Assembly (NCBI RefSeq): GCF_028765345.1
Contig: NZ_JARAJZ010000010.1
Span: 124,001 to 188,000, forward strand
Length of the DNA stretch: 64,000 nt
Origin: Sporolactobacillus sp. CQH2019
GTDB lineage: Bacteria; Bacillota; Bacilli; Bacillales; Sporolactobacillaceae
Direction of reading: 5' to 3'
In this document: positions 34,323 through 44,946 of the stretch, piece by piece
Layout: each line of letters opens with the position of its first letter
Position numbering within the stretch: the first letter of the stretch is position 1
The notes under the pieces: generated by a model
Seen by the model: the letters and a program-made list of their open reading frames with translations, nothing else
Told to the model about the DNA's origin: nothing
The model's database searches: none
Translations under genes and position numbers: made by a program

Positions 34323-34332
34323 ATCACAATTT
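34260..34332. repeat. 14-bp direct repeats around a 45-bp insert that break hsdS
   Basis: ATAAATCACAATTT occurs at 34260-34273 and 34319-34332; the 45 bp between them are absent at the equivalent place in the second hsdS (36711 onward). Unit length 59 bp is not a multiple of three, so gain or loss of the unit switches the gene off or on. Confidence 0.85.
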
Positions 34333-34339
34333 AGAAGAA

Positions 34340-35071
34340 ATGGCTCAGACAATTTTCCAACATTGGTTTGTCGATTTTGAATTTCCTGATGAAGAAGGAA
34401 ATCCGTACAAATCAAGCGGCGGCGAGATGGTTGAAAGTGAACTTGGGTTGATTCCAAAAGGGTGGGAAGTTGGAACAATTTCCGACATGGGAAAAGTTAT
34501 AGGTGGTGCAACACCATTAAAAAAGAATGAATGCTTTTATTCTAAAAATGATATCCCATGGATTACCCCAAAAGATTTATCCCAAAATAAAAATCGATAT
34601 ATAAGCCATGGATCGGTGGATATTTCTGAAGAAGGATTTAATCATTCAAGTATAAAAATGCTGCCTGAGGGTTCAATTTTATTTACTTCAAGAGCACCAA
34701 TCGGATATATTGCAATTGCGAAAAACAAAGTAACGACAAATCAAGGATTTAAGTCAATTGTGCCAGATATAAAACAGGGCTTTGGAAGTGAGTTCATTTA
34801 TTGTTGGTTAAAAGATAATTTAAGGGCTATTGTAAACAGGGCATCGGGTTCAACTTTTAAAGAAATTTCAGGTTCTGAAATGAAACAAATAAAAGCTATT
34901 GTGCCAGACATGAGAGTGCTAACTTCTTTTAGAATTAAGGTGTTCAATTTTTTTAGAGTGATAGAAGTCAAAGAGACGGAAAATGCAGTATTGGAAAACA
35001 TTCGTGACACCCTTCTCCCCAAACTGATGTCCGGAGAGATTCGGGTGCCGACGGAAAAAACAGTAGGCTAA
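34340..35071 (+). CDS. hsdS: Specificity subunit HsdS, interrupted copy, C-terminal part
   Basis: A 243-aa frame with the rest of the central conserved region (MAQTIFQHWFVDFEFPDEEG), the second target-recognition domain (GWEVGTISDMGKVIGGATPLK, then GSTFKEISGSEMKQI) and the C-terminal repeat (LLPKLMSGEIRVPTEKTVG). It is the out-of-frame continuation of the ORF ending at 34322. It has no own ribosome-binding site, so it is probably expressed only after loss of the 59-bp unit, or kept as a donor of recognition-domain sequence. Confidence 0.8.
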   Translation: MAQTIFQHWFVDFEFPDEEGNPYKSSGGEMVESELGLIPKGWEVGTISDMGKVIGGATPLKKNECFYSKNDIPWITPKDLSQNKNRYISHGSVDISEEGFNHSSIKMLPEGSILFTSRAPIGYIAIAKNKVTTNQGFKSIVPDIKQGFGSEFIYCWLKDNLRAIVNRASGSTFKEISGSEMKQIKAIVPDMRVLTSFRIKVFNFFRVIEVKETENAVLENIRDTLLPKLMSGEIRVPTEKTVG

Positions 35072-35139
35072 ATTATTATTTTCCTCCATTATTATGCAGA
35101 ATAAATTAAAATTATAGAAAATGCATACGGGAGGAAATC

Positions 35140-36135
35140 ATGAAAAACGAAATGATCAATGATGTATTAAACAGAATGGCGTCTCATCTTGATAACTATC
35201 AAATGTTAACATTGAAGAATGTTTTACTAGAGTGTTTTGCAGGTGTTTCTTTAGAAATAGAGGCAAGTAGTAAGACAGATGATTTCATTTTAAATAACGC
35301 GACTAAGGTGAATAATTTCCTGTCCTCTAAGAAAGTGGAAGGTTGCTCAAACAAATCGTTAGGATATTATAAGAAGACAATTGATCACTTGCTTCAATCA
35401 ATTGCAAAAGACATTACGCGTATTACTACTGAAGACTTAAGAACATATTTGGCAGAGTATCATGATTCTCGGAAAGTCAGTAAAGTAACGATTGACAACA
35501 TCAGAAGAATCTTCTCGAGCTTCTTTTCCTGGTTGGAGGATGAAGAATTAATTATGAAAAGTCCGGTCAGGAGAATTCACAAGGTGAAGACAAATAAACT
35601 TGTTAAAGAAACATACTCTGATGAAATGTTAGAAAAAATGAGAGACTCTTGTGTGAATACGAGAGATCTGGCATTAATTGATATGCTCGCATCAACCGGA
35701 ATGCGAGTTGGCGAATTAGTCAAATTGAATAAAACAGACGTTAATTTTAATGAGCGTGAATGTGTTGTTTTGGGCAAGGGCAGCAAAGAACGGCTTGTTT
35801 ATTTTGATGCGCGGTCAAAAATTCATTTGATGAACTACCTCAATGAAAGGCATGATAATGATCCGGCATTATTTGTTTCAATAAATTCACCCCATCGTCG
35901 CTTGGAAATCGGTGGTGTGGAAGCTAGATTAAAAAAGATCGGGAAAACCGTGACCGATGAAAGAGTGTATCCTCATAAGTTTAGAAGAACTCTAGCAACT
36001 GCGGCAATAGATAAGGGCATGCCGATAGAACAGGTTCAGCACTTATTAGGACATCAGCGAATCGACACAACGCTGCAATATGCGATGGTTAATCAGGTCA
36101 ATGTGAAAAATGCGCATCGTAAATATATAGGTTAG
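35140..36135 (+). CDS. Tyrosine recombinase between the two hsdS genes
   Basis: A 331-aa XerC/D-like recombinase. An N-terminal SAM-like core-binding domain (about 45-135) precedes the catalytic domain with Arg189 (STGMRVGEL), Lys216 (GKGSKERL), His279 and Arg282 (PHKFRRTLA), His305 (LLGHQRIDTT) and Tyr314. All catalytic residues are intact. GGGAGG lies nine bases before the ATG. Recombinases of this kind placed among hsdS genes invert or exchange recognition domains in phase-variable type I systems (for example pneumococcal SpnIII), so this is probably its job here. Confidence 0.9.
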   Translation: MKNEMINDVLNRMASHLDNYQMLTLKNVLLECFAGVSLEIEASSKTDDFILNNATKVNNFLSSKKVEGCSNKSLGYYKKTIDHLLQSIAKDITRITTEDLRTYLAEYHDSRKVSKVTIDNIRRIFSSFFSWLEDEELIMKSPVRRIHKVKTNKLVKETYSDEMLEKMRDSCVNTRDLALIDMLASTGMRVGELVKLNKTDVNFNERECVVLGKGSKERLVYFDARSKIHLMNYLNERHDNDPALFVSINSPHRRLEIGGVEARLKKIGKTVTDERVYPHKFRRTLATAAIDKGMPIEQVQHLLGHQRIDTTLQYAMVNQVNVKNAHRKYIG

Positions 36136-36190
36136 ATAGCATCAAGAAGTACTTTAAATTGATTTAGCGAGTGAATAGAGGTGCAATAGA

Positions 36191-37390
36191 GTGAGTCTTA
36201 GCGCATGGCGAAAGGTCAAGGTCTCGGATTTTATTAAATTTAATCCAAAAGAAATATTGGAGAAGAAATACGTAGGGAAAAAAATAGGAATGGATAAATT
36301 AGCACCTTTCACAAGAAAGATAGAAGGATTTGAAATTGCTAAATTTAGTGGAGGATCTAAGTTTAGAAATGGCGATACCCTCGTAGCAAGGATATCGCCA
36401 TGTTTAGAGAATGGGAAAACGGCACAAGTTTCTATTTTAGATCGAAATGAAGTGGGATTTGGTTCAACAGAGTATATTGTGTTAAGAAAAAAGGATGGAC
36501 TTTCTGATGAAAATTATATTTATTATTTCGCAATAAGTCCTTATTTTAGAAATACTGCCATAAAATCAATGTCTGGAACTTCAGGAAGACAAAGAGTACA
36601 GCAAAGTGAACTTGAAAATATTGTGGTTTCGATTCCGAATCTTAGTGAACAACGGTCGATAGCAGCGACACTTTCTTGCCTTGACGATAAAATTGAGGTT
36701 AATGCTAAGATAAATCACAATTTAGAAGAAATGGCTCAGACAATTTTCAAGTCATGGTTTATAGATTTTGAACCTTGGAATGGAGAAAGGCCAACAAATT
36801 GGTTTCAAGGTCGATTAGGTGATTATGTTGATGTTAGGAGAGGTGGGTCACCTCGACCGATTCAAGCATATTTATCAGAAACTGGCTTCCGATGGCTCAA
36901 AATTTCGGATGTTACGAGGTTAGAAACTCCATTTGTACTTAGAATAAAAGAACACATAAAAAAATCAGGATTAAAGAAAACAGTTTTTTTAAAAGCTGGT
37001 TCATTAGTCCTTTCAAATAGTGCAACACCAGGGATTCCTAAAATACTTTGTGTTGATACTTGCGTGCATGATGGATGGCTCTATTTTCCTACTTCAATAT
37101 TTTCTAATGAGTTTCTATATCTGTTATTCAAACATATCAGACAAGACTTGCTTTCTCTTGGAAATGGCAGTATTTTTACCAATCTTAAAACAGATATTTT
37201 GAAGAATTATATGATCTTGGTTCCTGAAAAATCCGTACTGTTTCGATTTAATAAACTAGTTTTACCATTATTCCAAGCTATGGAAAAATCAACTAGAGAA
37301 ATGGCAATGCTTGAAGATATTCGCAACGTACTCTTACCCAAACTGATGTCCGGCGAGATTCGGGTGCCGACGGAAAAAACAGTAGGCTAA
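36191..37390 (+). CDS. hsdS: Specificity subunit HsdS, second complete copy
   Basis: A 399-aa HsdS with two recognition domains (about 1-170 and 195-370), the central conserved [22 protein letters not shown] and the C-terminal LLPKLMSGEIRVPTEKTVG. Both recognition domains differ from those of the interrupted copy, but the central 40 bp and the last 55-60 bp plus the trailing TAAATTATTATT are almost identical and in the same orientation. Start GTG at 36191 after GAGGTG. It is AT-richer than hsdM and hsdR, as is usual for exchanged hsdS genes. It sets which DNA sequence the complex methylates and cuts. Confidence 0.9.
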   Translation: MSLSAWRKVKVSDFIKFNPKEILEKKYVGKKIGMDKLAPFTRKIEGFEIAKFSGGSKFRNGDTLVARISPCLENGKTAQVSILDRNEVGFGSTEYIVLRKKDGLSDENYIYYFAISPYFRNTAIKSMSGTSGRQRVQQSELENIVVSIPNLSEQRSIAATLSCLDDKIEVNAKINHNLEEMAQTIFKSWFIDFEPWNGERPTNWFQGRLGDYVDVRRGGSPRPIQAYLSETGFRWLKISDVTRLETPFVLRIKEHIKKSGLKKTVFLKAGSLVLSNSATPGIPKILCVDTCVHDGWLYFPTSIFSNEFLYLLFKHIRQDLLSLGNGSIFTNLKTDILKNYMILVPEKSVLFRFNKLVLPLFQAMEKSTREMAMLEDIRNVLLPKLMSGEIRVPTEKTVG

Positions 37391-37742
37391 ATTATTATTT
37401 ATCTTTTTATCCACAGGATATAGCTTTGTATGCTGAAATGCTGCACTCAAAATAAACAATGCACTATAAATTTTCAGTAAAATTGAAAATGATCCGATAA
37501 AGAGGATGGAGTGCAATTGAATTTGGAATGCGAAAGCCGAAATTTAATAAGCAGATTGTGGTATGGACAAGCATTAAGCGCTAGATCATCCAATGGGTGG
37601 GACTGAAGATGCCTAGAGACTGCGGCTGGGACAGAAATCTGAAAAAGTACGTTTAAAACAAGGTTTATCACAAAACTACTTTTGAAATTTTTTTCTTTTT
37701 AAGAAATTATTCAAGTGAGACTGCGATAGGGGGAAGGTACCC
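37391..37742. other. 352-bp gap before hsdR
   Basis: No gene is supported. A short frame starting MRKPKFNKQIVVWTSIKR at about 37528 stops after 18 codons and may be the remnant of an inserted element. Confidence 0.3.
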
Positions 37743-40700
37743 ATGAGTGCGGCGGAAAGTTTTACAGAAGATGTTTTGGAAAGGGCTTGCATTGAGATAT
37801 GCCAGGAGCTTGGCTATGACTATCAGTTCGGGCCGGATATTGCCTGCGACGGCGGAAGCCCGGAACGTGGAGACTATAAAGAGGTCATTCTTGATCATCG
37901 GCTTAGGGATGCGCTGTTTCGTCTCAATCCGGAAATCCCGCGTGAAGCGCTGGATGATGCTTATCGTCAGGTGATGACGTTCAATAACCCATCGTTGATC
38001 GAGAATAATCACCATTTCCATCGGCTGCTGACCGAAGGCGTTGAAGTTTCTTTTAAGGAAAATGGTTTGATCCGGACGAAACGGGTTTATCTGGTTGATA
38101 CCGCTCATCCTGAGAAGAATGATTTTCTTGTCGCCAATCAGTTTACCATTCTCGGGATTGAGAATCGGCGGCCGGATCTGATCCTATTCATTAATGGCCT
38201 GCCGCTGGTTGTCGTGGAACTGAAATCTGCTTCTGACGACAATGTCGGGATTGAAAATGCCTACAATCAGATTCAGACCTATAAAAAGGACATTGAGGAT
38301 CTTTTTAATTACAATGCCTTCTGTATTATTTCCGACGGAATCAATGCCAAAGCGGGGACCATTACCTCTAATCTCGAACGGTTTATGAACTGGCGCAGCG
38401 CGGACGGGGAACATATTGAACCGTTGTCGATGCCGCAGTATGAAACGCTGTTCCGCGGCATGCTGGATCCATCACGCCTTCTGGATATCGTTACTCACTT
38501 TATTCTCTTTCAGACTTCTAGCTCGGAAAACTACGACCGTAACGGAAAAAAGCTTGGCGTCGGGAAGTCGTTGATCAAAATTCTGGCTGCTTATCATCAA
38601 TATTTTGCTGTGAAGAAAGCCATCGAGAAGACGAAAATGGCGACCAGTGCCACAGGCAACCGGAAAATAGGAGTTGTCTGGCATACCCAGGGATCCGGGA
38701 AAAGTTTTACGATGGTCTTCTATGCGGCGGCACTGGTCCGACAGCTGAACAACCCGACAATTATCGTGATCACCGACCGCAATGATCTCGATGATCAGCT
38801 CTACACAACATTCGCTAAATCCCAGGAAATTCTGAGACAGGAGCCGAAACAGGCAGATGTGCGAAAACTCAGTGGGGAGCAGAAGAGGGCTCAGACCGGT
38901 GAGAATGCACATGAGGTGAATGGACTTTATGATCTGCTCAATGACCGGGTGTCGGGTGGGATCATTTTTACAACCATTCAAAAATTCAAGCCGGAGGACG
39001 GCGATATGCCGGTGCTGACCGACCGGCGCAATGTGATCATCATTGCTGATGAAGCTCATCGCAGCCAGTATGGACTCGAAGCTAAGACAAACCTGAAAAC
39101 AGGGCATGTAAAATTCGGCTATGCCAAGTACATGCGTGACGCGCTGCCGAATGCCTCCTATATCGGTTTCACGGGGACACCGATTGAATATGAAGATAAA
39201 TCGACTCCGGCGGTATTTGGTAACTACATAGATGTTTACGACATGACCCGTTCGGTTGAAGATAAAGCAACAGTCAAAATTTATTATGAAAACCGGATTA
39301 TCAAACTTGAGGCCGACGATGATGTACTGAAGAGTCTGGATGACGAATTCGACGAGATTACCGAAGGGCAGGAAGAAGCCGAACGAGAACGGACCAAAGC
39401 GAAATGGTCCCGTCTTGAAGCGGTCGTCGGCTCGCCGAACCGAGTCAAAAAGCTGGCTGCGGACATTGTTCGGCACTTTGAAGCCAAGGAAAAAGAGATG
39501 GCTGGAAAAGCAATGATCGTCTGCATGAGCCGGCGCATTTGCGTCGATCTTTATGATGCCATTGTCAAACTGCGTCCGGAGTGGCACAGCGATGACGTGG
39601 ATAAGGGAAAGATCAAAGTTGTCATGACAGGAAGTGCGGCCGACGCCGAACGGTTTCAGAAGCATGTCGGCGGCAAGCAGCGCCGCGACACACTGGCCAA
39701 GCGGATGAAGGATGTGAACGATCCGCTGAAAATCGTGATTGTCCGCGATATGTGGCTGACCGGGTTTGATGTGCCGTCGCTGAATACGATGTATATCGAC
39801 AAGCCGATGAAGGGGCATAACCTGATGCAGGCAATTGCCCGTGTTAACCGCGTGTTCAAAGATAAGGAGGGCGGTGTCGTTGTCGATTATATTGGAATCC
39901 TTGAAAGCCTGAAAAAGGCCTTGAATCAATATACGGATAGCGACCGAAAAAATACCGGGATTGATACAGCGGCGGCGATTGCAGTCATGGAAGAAAAGTT
40001 TGAGATTATCAAAGGCATGTTTCATGGCTTTGATTACAGCGGTTATTTTGAAAAATCACCCGTGAAACGCCTCCGGACGATTACCGGCGGTATGGATTTT
40101 ATCCTGGAAAAAGGCGAACAGGATCAGAAGGAGTACATTCAGTTTGCGACTGAACTGGGCAAGGCGCACGGACTTTGTGCGGCCACGGAACAGGGGAAGA
40201 AGATCGCTCTGGAAGTCGGCTACTTCAAAGCAGTAAAGGCCAGCCTCGTGAAGTTGAAACAGCGGGATTCAAGTGATCTGGCGAAGAAGACCGTTGAGCA
40301 GCGCGTGAACCAGATGCTCGAGCGATCGATTATTTCGGAGGAAGTTATTGATGTATTCGATACACTCGGCTTGAAACAGCCGGAGATCTCCCTGCTTGAT
40401 GAGCAGTTTCTGCAAGAAGTCAAGACGATGAAGACGAAGAATCTCGCCCGCGAAATGCTGAAGAAGCTGCTCGAAGGCGAAATCAAAACCATGGCTCGGA
40501 CGAACCTAGTCAAATCCGAACTCTTTTCGGAGAAACTGAGAAAATCACTCAACAAATATCGCAACCAATCAATCACCAATGCCGAGGTTATCGAAGAGCT
40601 GATCAACCTGGCCAAACAAATCCAACAAATGAGTGAAGATGAAGAAAAACTTGGCCTCAACAGGGATGAAATTGCTTTTTATTATGCTCTCTCCAAAGAT

Positions 40701-41009
40701 AAGGTTGCCAGAGATTTTTACGACGACGATACCCTGAAGAAGATTGCTCAGGAACTAACCACTGCCATCCGCAGCAACGTCACTGTTGACTTCAACGTCC
40801 GTGTCCAGGCACAGGCCATGATGCGCCGCACCATCCGCCGGCTCCTGAAAAAGTACAACTATCCGCCGGATCAGGCCAAAGACGCACTGGAAATCGTTAT
40901 GAAACAGGTCAACCTGATGTCAAGCCATGAAGCATCCGAAGGAGAGACGTATGATGGGATGCTCGGGGCACAGACGGCGGCGGAGGAGAAGGGAAAATAT
41001 CGTTTTTAA
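37743..41009 (+). CDS. hsdR: Type I restriction endonuclease, subunit R
   Basis: A 1088-aa HsdR. N-terminal nuclease: [19 protein letters not shown] (PD-ExK, about residues 142-160). SF2 translocase: Walker A HTQGSGKS (about 314), [20 protein letters not shown] (about 435), GFTGTP, and [12 protein letters not shown]. Helical C-terminus binds HsdM. AGGGGGAAGG lies before the ATG. It translocates DNA and cuts at a distance once unmethylated target sites are bound. GC content is like that of hsdM and higher than that of the hsdS/recombinase block. A long antisense ORF (38472-40025) is a codon-bias shadow. Confidence 0.95.
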   Translation: MSAAESFTEDVLERACIEICQELGYDYQFGPDIACDGGSPERGDYKEVILDHRLRDALFRLNPEIPREALDDAYRQVMTFNNPSLIENNHHFHRLLTEGVEVSFKENGLIRTKRVYLVDTAHPEKNDFLVANQFTILGIENRRPDLILFINGLPLVVVELKSASDDNVGIENAYNQIQTYKKDIEDLFNYNAFCIISDGINAKAGTITSNLERFMNWRSADGEHIEPLSMPQYETLFRGMLDPSRLLDIVTHFILFQTSSSENYDRNGKKLGVGKSLIKILAAYHQYFAVKKAIEKTKMATSATGNRKIGVVWHTQGSGKSFTMVFYAAALVRQLNNPTIIVITDRNDLDDQLYTTFAKSQEILRQEPKQADVRKLSGEQKRAQTGENAHEVNGLYDLLNDRVSGGIIFTTIQKFKPEDGDMPVLTDRRNVIIIADEAHRSQYGLEAKTNLKTGHVKFGYAKYMRDALPNASYIGFTGTPIEYEDKSTPAVFGNYIDVYDMTRSVEDKATVKIYYENRIIKLEADDDVLKSLDDEFDEITEGQEEAERERTKAKWSRLEAVVGSPNRVKKLAADIVRHFEAKEKEMAGKAMIVCMSRRICVDLYDAIVKLRPEWHSDDVDKGKIKVVMTGSAADAERFQKHVGGKQRRDTLAKRMKDVNDPLKIVIVRDMWLTGFDVPSLNTMYIDKPMKGHNLMQAIARVNRVFKDKEGGVVVDYIGILESLKKALNQYTDSDRKNTGIDTAAAIAVMEEKFEIIKGMFHGFDYSGYFEKSPVKRLRTITGGMDFILEKGEQDQKEYIQFATELGKAHGLCAATEQGKKIALEVGYFKAVKASLVKLKQRDSSDLAKKTVEQRVNQMLERSIISEEVIDVFDTLGLKQPEISLLDEQFLQEVKTMKTKNLAREMLKKLLEGEIKTMARTNLVKSELFSEKLRKSLNKYRNQSITNAEVIEELINLAKQIQQMSEDEEKLGLNRDEIAFYYALSKDKVARDFYDDDTLKKIAQELTTAIRSNVTVDFNVRVQAQAMMRRTIRRLLKKYNYPPDQAKDALEIVMKQVNLMSSHEASEGETYDGMLGAQTAAEEKGKYRF

Positions 41010-41099
41010 GACGAATCCATTTTTACTAATATTTTTCATTTAACACAAATTATATATATGGACGATAAAGATTGAGGCTTTTCGGGAGGTGTAAAATAT

Positions 41100-44000
41100 A
41101 TGTCAAGATTGACTGAAATAAAGCAGAGAATTCTTCAACTTGATGGTGGACAATTTCAGAATTTATGCGACGCTTATCTTTCTCAATCAGGATATAAAGA
41201 TATTTTGTCTTTCGGCATGCATCCTGGAACAGAAAAAACAAAAAAAGGAATCCCAGACACCTATTTTAGAGACCAAGAAGGAAAATATATATTTGTGATG
41301 TATACAACACAACATGATAGGCTTTATCAAAAGATAGAGAAAGATATTCTAGATTGTTTTGATTTCGAAAAAGTCAAAGTGCCAACAAGCGACATATCAG
41401 AGATAATCTATTGTCATACGTCATCTAATTTATCCGCAGGCGAGGATAAGCATCTAAGAGAGATCTGTGAAAAAAATAAGGTGCTTTTAAGACTAAACGG
41501 TCTTGATAAGATTGCAGATGACATTTACAAGAATTATCATGAAATTGCTAGTGATTTTTTAAATATGCCTTTAGATACAGGTCAAATCTTTAACATTAAG
41601 GATTTTGTAAGGTATCACGATTCAAATCCTATGGCTGCGCCGTTATCTACGACATTTCATTTTAGGGAAAAAGAAGTCCAAGAAGTTCTGTCATCGTTGA
41701 AGAAAAATAATGTCACAATGATCATAGGCAATGCAGGCGTTGGTAAAACGAGACTGGCTCTTGAATGTTGTGAAAAATTTGCTAATATAAATAACTATAA
41801 ATTGTTATGTATTAAAAGTAATGAGTTACCAATCTATGAAGACCTTAGACAAATCCTAGACGTATCAGCCAATTATCTATTGATGATTGATGATGCGAAT
41901 GAACTAACTGGATTAAAAAATATATTTCAGTATCTTATAGTACATCAGAAAAATTTCAATATTAAAATAGTACTTACCGTCAGAGAATATGCCAAAAATA
42001 GTGTTTTTCGAAGTGTTTATGAGTTTTCAGAACCAAAAATAATTAAAGTAGTTGGATTTAAAGATACTGAGATTATAGATATCTTAAAGAATAATTTAGG
42101 TATTATGAACCCAGATTATTTAAACCAGATTGTTAACATAGCTGAAGGGAATGTGCGAATTGCTTTAATGGCAGGAAAGCTAGCTATTAAAACGGAATCT
42201 TTAGGAACAATCGCTGATGCAACTCATCTATATGAAAAATATTATGGAAACTTTCTTAGCGAAAATGAACTTAACAAGAATCATGAGTTGTGTGCAGTTG
42301 CAGGTGTGATTGCATTCCTTTCCACGATTAATCTTGAAAATGTAGAAGATTCATGCCCTTTTATTAAGATAACCGGATTATCAAGAGAAAGATTTATTGA
42401 ATGCGTTAATAAATTGCATGAATTGGAAATAGTTGATATTTATTATAACAAAGTTGTTAAAATTTCTGATCAATGTTTTGGAAATTATTTGATTTATTTT
42501 GTTTTTATAAAAAAGAGAATAATCGCCTATTCGAATATTATACTTAATTGTTTTAAAGACTATGAATCGAGAGTAATAAATGCAACAAATATATTAGGAA
42601 ACGTATTCGCTTCAGAAAGTTTGTATAATCAACTAAAACAAGAAATCGGCATTGTTTGGGAACAGTTTGAAAAAACAAATGACCCACTGTTTCCTAAATT
42701 TGTAAAGGCATTTCATTTTTTCAGACCCACTGAAACATTATTAATGCTAGAATCCCAAATAGAAAAATTATCGCAAAACGAAATAGATATTAGTCGAAAA
42801 GATTTTAGTGAAAAGAGCAGCATAGTAAACGATGATATCTTAAGCATTTTGGGACAATTTTCTTATAATGAGAATTACCCAGCAGCATTAGATCTGCTCT
42901 TGAAATATTTTATTAAGCAGCCTAATAAGTTTATGGAATGTTACCAAACCATAATCAATTCGTATAGTATTACAAAGCAATCCGAGTCCGAGAATTATTG
43001 TATTCAGGTTGAACTTGTGAACAAATTTATTGAGTATTCTAATCATTGGACAAACAATAATGCTTGTAAATTATTTATCGAAGTCGGGAAACAATTGTTG
43101 AAACTTATTTTTTCACCAGCAGAAACAGGAAGAGGAAATCAGATTATCTTATATCGAATTCCTGTTCAATTTAAGGATGGATCAAAAAAATATCGTGAAT
43201 CAATATGGAGTAGTCTTCTAGAAATATACAAATTAAATAAGTTCAATTTGGAAATTGAGAATTTAATAAAAGGTTATGGTAATGACTTTGATGAATTGAT
43301 TGATAAAAAAATCATTGAATTTGATCTCCAAAACATTTGTAAATTTTTTACTGATGCATTTACACCAACCAACTTAGCTAATTGTATCGTAGGAGATTAC
43401 GTTTCGGTCATTGCTAAAAGAGAAGAGATAAATCTGGATCATGAATTTAATAGCTATTTTTGTAACTCAGATTATAAAATTTATCAAATATTAAAGGGAC
43501 AAGATAATCTCAACGTTAATTGGGAGAAAGAAGAAGAATTAAAGAAAATAAATATCCAAAATTTTCTAGAAGACATTGACTCAAGAAAAATAAATCAAAT
43601 AATTAACGTATGTAAACAGGTTGAGACGTGTGACAAAAGTAACTCAGGGAGAATTCGAGATGGATTAATTACAGTTTTTGATAATCTTTCATCAAAGCCT
43701 CAGAAATATCAATATTTAGTTAAAACTTATCTTTTATATAACACACCTCTAGATCTTAATCCGAATTTTATAATAGTGACTTTATTTAAAACGATAGGGG
43801 CTAAAGACATTAAGCTTATTATAAATAATGTTGATTACCTTCGAAAAAATTCTTGGCAGTTTTCTTATTTTGCTAATTTGCCCTCAGTTTATATTACAAA
43901 TAAAACATTAAATGAATTATATGAGTATTTATCAATGGATAATCGTGGTGAAGTATATTGCAGGAATCTTGAATTTCTAATGGCATACGAGGATCTTGAT

Positions 44001-44843
44001 AAAGATGTATTTCTGAAATGCTGTAAAATCATCGATAAGCACTCCAATGATCAAATGTTTATTGCATATTTTGTTTCATTGTTTAGAATCGATTCAAAAC
44101 CGGATAAACTAATTGATCTTTTTAAAGATGATTTGTATTTTTTGAAAAAGGTATATTTGAAATTGATATCATTAGCAAAAAATGTTGACATTAAAGGAAA
44201 TTACTTAATATATTTCTCTGAATATATTTCTACAATAATTGAAGATTATATTCAACTATTCACTTGTGATCAAAATCAACTATATTTACCGGATAGTGCT
44301 AGCCGCTTTTCCGTTATTTGGAATCAAAAAAATTATCTTCAGTTGGCTGACAAGATATTCAGAACACTTTTTGAGAATACAAAACAGAAATCATGGATTG
44401 CAGCTCACACTGTCCAGTATATATTTAATAACCCATATCGAAATATTGAGAGTAAAGATCGTCAGGATAAGTGGATATCAAATTTTATTGATAATAATTT
44501 TAATAAGAATAACTTGATGGTATTTTTATTTAAATCCATTATCATGATTTCGTCTGATCGAAGAAGGAATCATATCTTACATCTAATAAAACTTAATAAG
44601 GATCCTAAACTTTTTAATGAACTAGAACTTGTTTCTACTAGTTGGGGTGGAGTCAATGGCAGTTTTGTATCACAAATGGGTGATAAAATATCATTTTTAA
44701 AATCCCTACTTCCTCATTTAAGTGGTTTAACCTATTTAGCACAGAAGAAGAATGTAGAAGACAGAATTGATTGGTGGAAACATGAAATAGAGCAACAGCA
44801 GATAAATGATCTGTTAATAAGCCCTCTTCTGATGATGAATTAA
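41100..44843 (+). CDS. STAND-family P-loop ATPase with Mrr-like N-terminus (Avs-like antiphage protein)
   Basis: A 1247-aa cytosolic protein. Residues 1-145 resemble Mrr/PD-(D/E)xK nucleases: LDGGQFQNLCDAYLSQ, GTEKTKKGIPDTYF (Asp53) and YIFVMYTTQ, where many relatives have Glu at the position of Met67, from memory. The STAND/NACHT-type ATPase follows: Walker A GNAGVGKT (210-217), Walker B LLMIDDAN (260-267) and a sensor segment TVREYA (about 293). Residues about 400-1247 are a long helical, repeat-like region, the usual place of ligand sensing. This layout matches Avs antiviral ATPases, which detect conserved phage proteins and then destroy DNA. Extremely AT-rich compared with hsdR, with its own GGGAGGTG site, so separately acquired. 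Assignment to a named Avs type is not possible by eye. Confidence 0.75.
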   Translation: MSRLTEIKQRILQLDGGQFQNLCDAYLSQSGYKDILSFGMHPGTEKTKKGIPDTYFRDQEGKYIFVMYTTQHDRLYQKIEKDILDCFDFEKVKVPTSDISEIIYCHTSSNLSAGEDKHLREICEKNKVLLRLNGLDKIADDIYKNYHEIASDFLNMPLDTGQIFNIKDFVRYHDSNPMAAPLSTTFHFREKEVQEVLSSLKKNNVTMIIGNAGVGKTRLALECCEKFANINNYKLLCIKSNELPIYEDLRQILDVSANYLLMIDDANELTGLKNIFQYLIVHQKNFNIKIVLTVREYAKNSVFRSVYEFSEPKIIKVVGFKDTEIIDILKNNLGIMNPDYLNQIVNIAEGNVRIALMAGKLAIKTESLGTIADATHLYEKYYGNFLSENELNKNHELCAVAGVIAFLSTINLENVEDSCPFIKITGLSRERFIECVNKLHELEIVDIYYNKVVKISDQCFGNYLIYFVFIKKRIIAYSNIILNCFKDYESRVINATNILGNVFASESLYNQLKQEIGIVWEQFEKTNDPLFPKFVKAFHFFRPTETLLMLESQIEKLSQNEIDISRKDFSEKSSIVNDDILSILGQFSYNENYPAALDLLLKYFIKQPNKFMECYQTIINSYSITKQSESENYCIQVELVNKFIEYSNHWTNNNACKLFIEVGKQLLKLIFSPAETGRGNQIILYRIPVQFKDGSKKYRESIWSSLLEIYKLNKFNLEIENLIKGYGNDFDELIDKKIIEFDLQNICKFFTDAFTPTNLANCIVGDYVSVIAKREEINLDHEFNSYFCNSDYKIYQILKGQDNLNVNWEKEEELKKINIQNFLEDIDSRKINQIINVCKQVETCDKSNSGRIRDGLITVFDNLSSKPQKYQYLVKTYLLYNTPLDLNPNFIIVTLFKTIGAKDIKLIINNVDYLRKNSWQFSYFANLPSVYITNKTLNELYEYLSMDNRGEVYCRNLEFLMAYEDLDKDVFLKCCKIIDKHSNDQMFIAYFVSLFRIDSKPDKLIDLFKDDLYFLKKVYLKLISLAKNVDIKGNYLIYFSEYISTIIEDYIQLFTCDQNQLYLPDSASRFSVIWNQKNYLQLADKIFRTLFENTKQKSWIAAHTVQYIFNNPYRNIESKDRQDKWISNFIDNNFNKNNLMVFLFKSIIMISSDRRRNHILHLIKLNKDPKLFNELELVSTSWGGVNGSFVSQMGDKISFLKSLLPHLSGLTYLAQKKNVEDRIDWWKHEIEQQQINDLLISPLLMMN

Positions 44844-44946
44844 TTAGATAGTTTGAGTTATCTTGATATCAACAAGCATCTATTATCTGAGATCACTTAT
44901 ATACTATAAATCACTGTGAGATAAGAGGAAATTAGAACAATACATT

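Noticed and set aside
38472-40025. 517-codon ORF antisense to hsdR
   Set aside because: Shadow of the hsdR frame; Cys/His-rich composition, no start signal and no domain.
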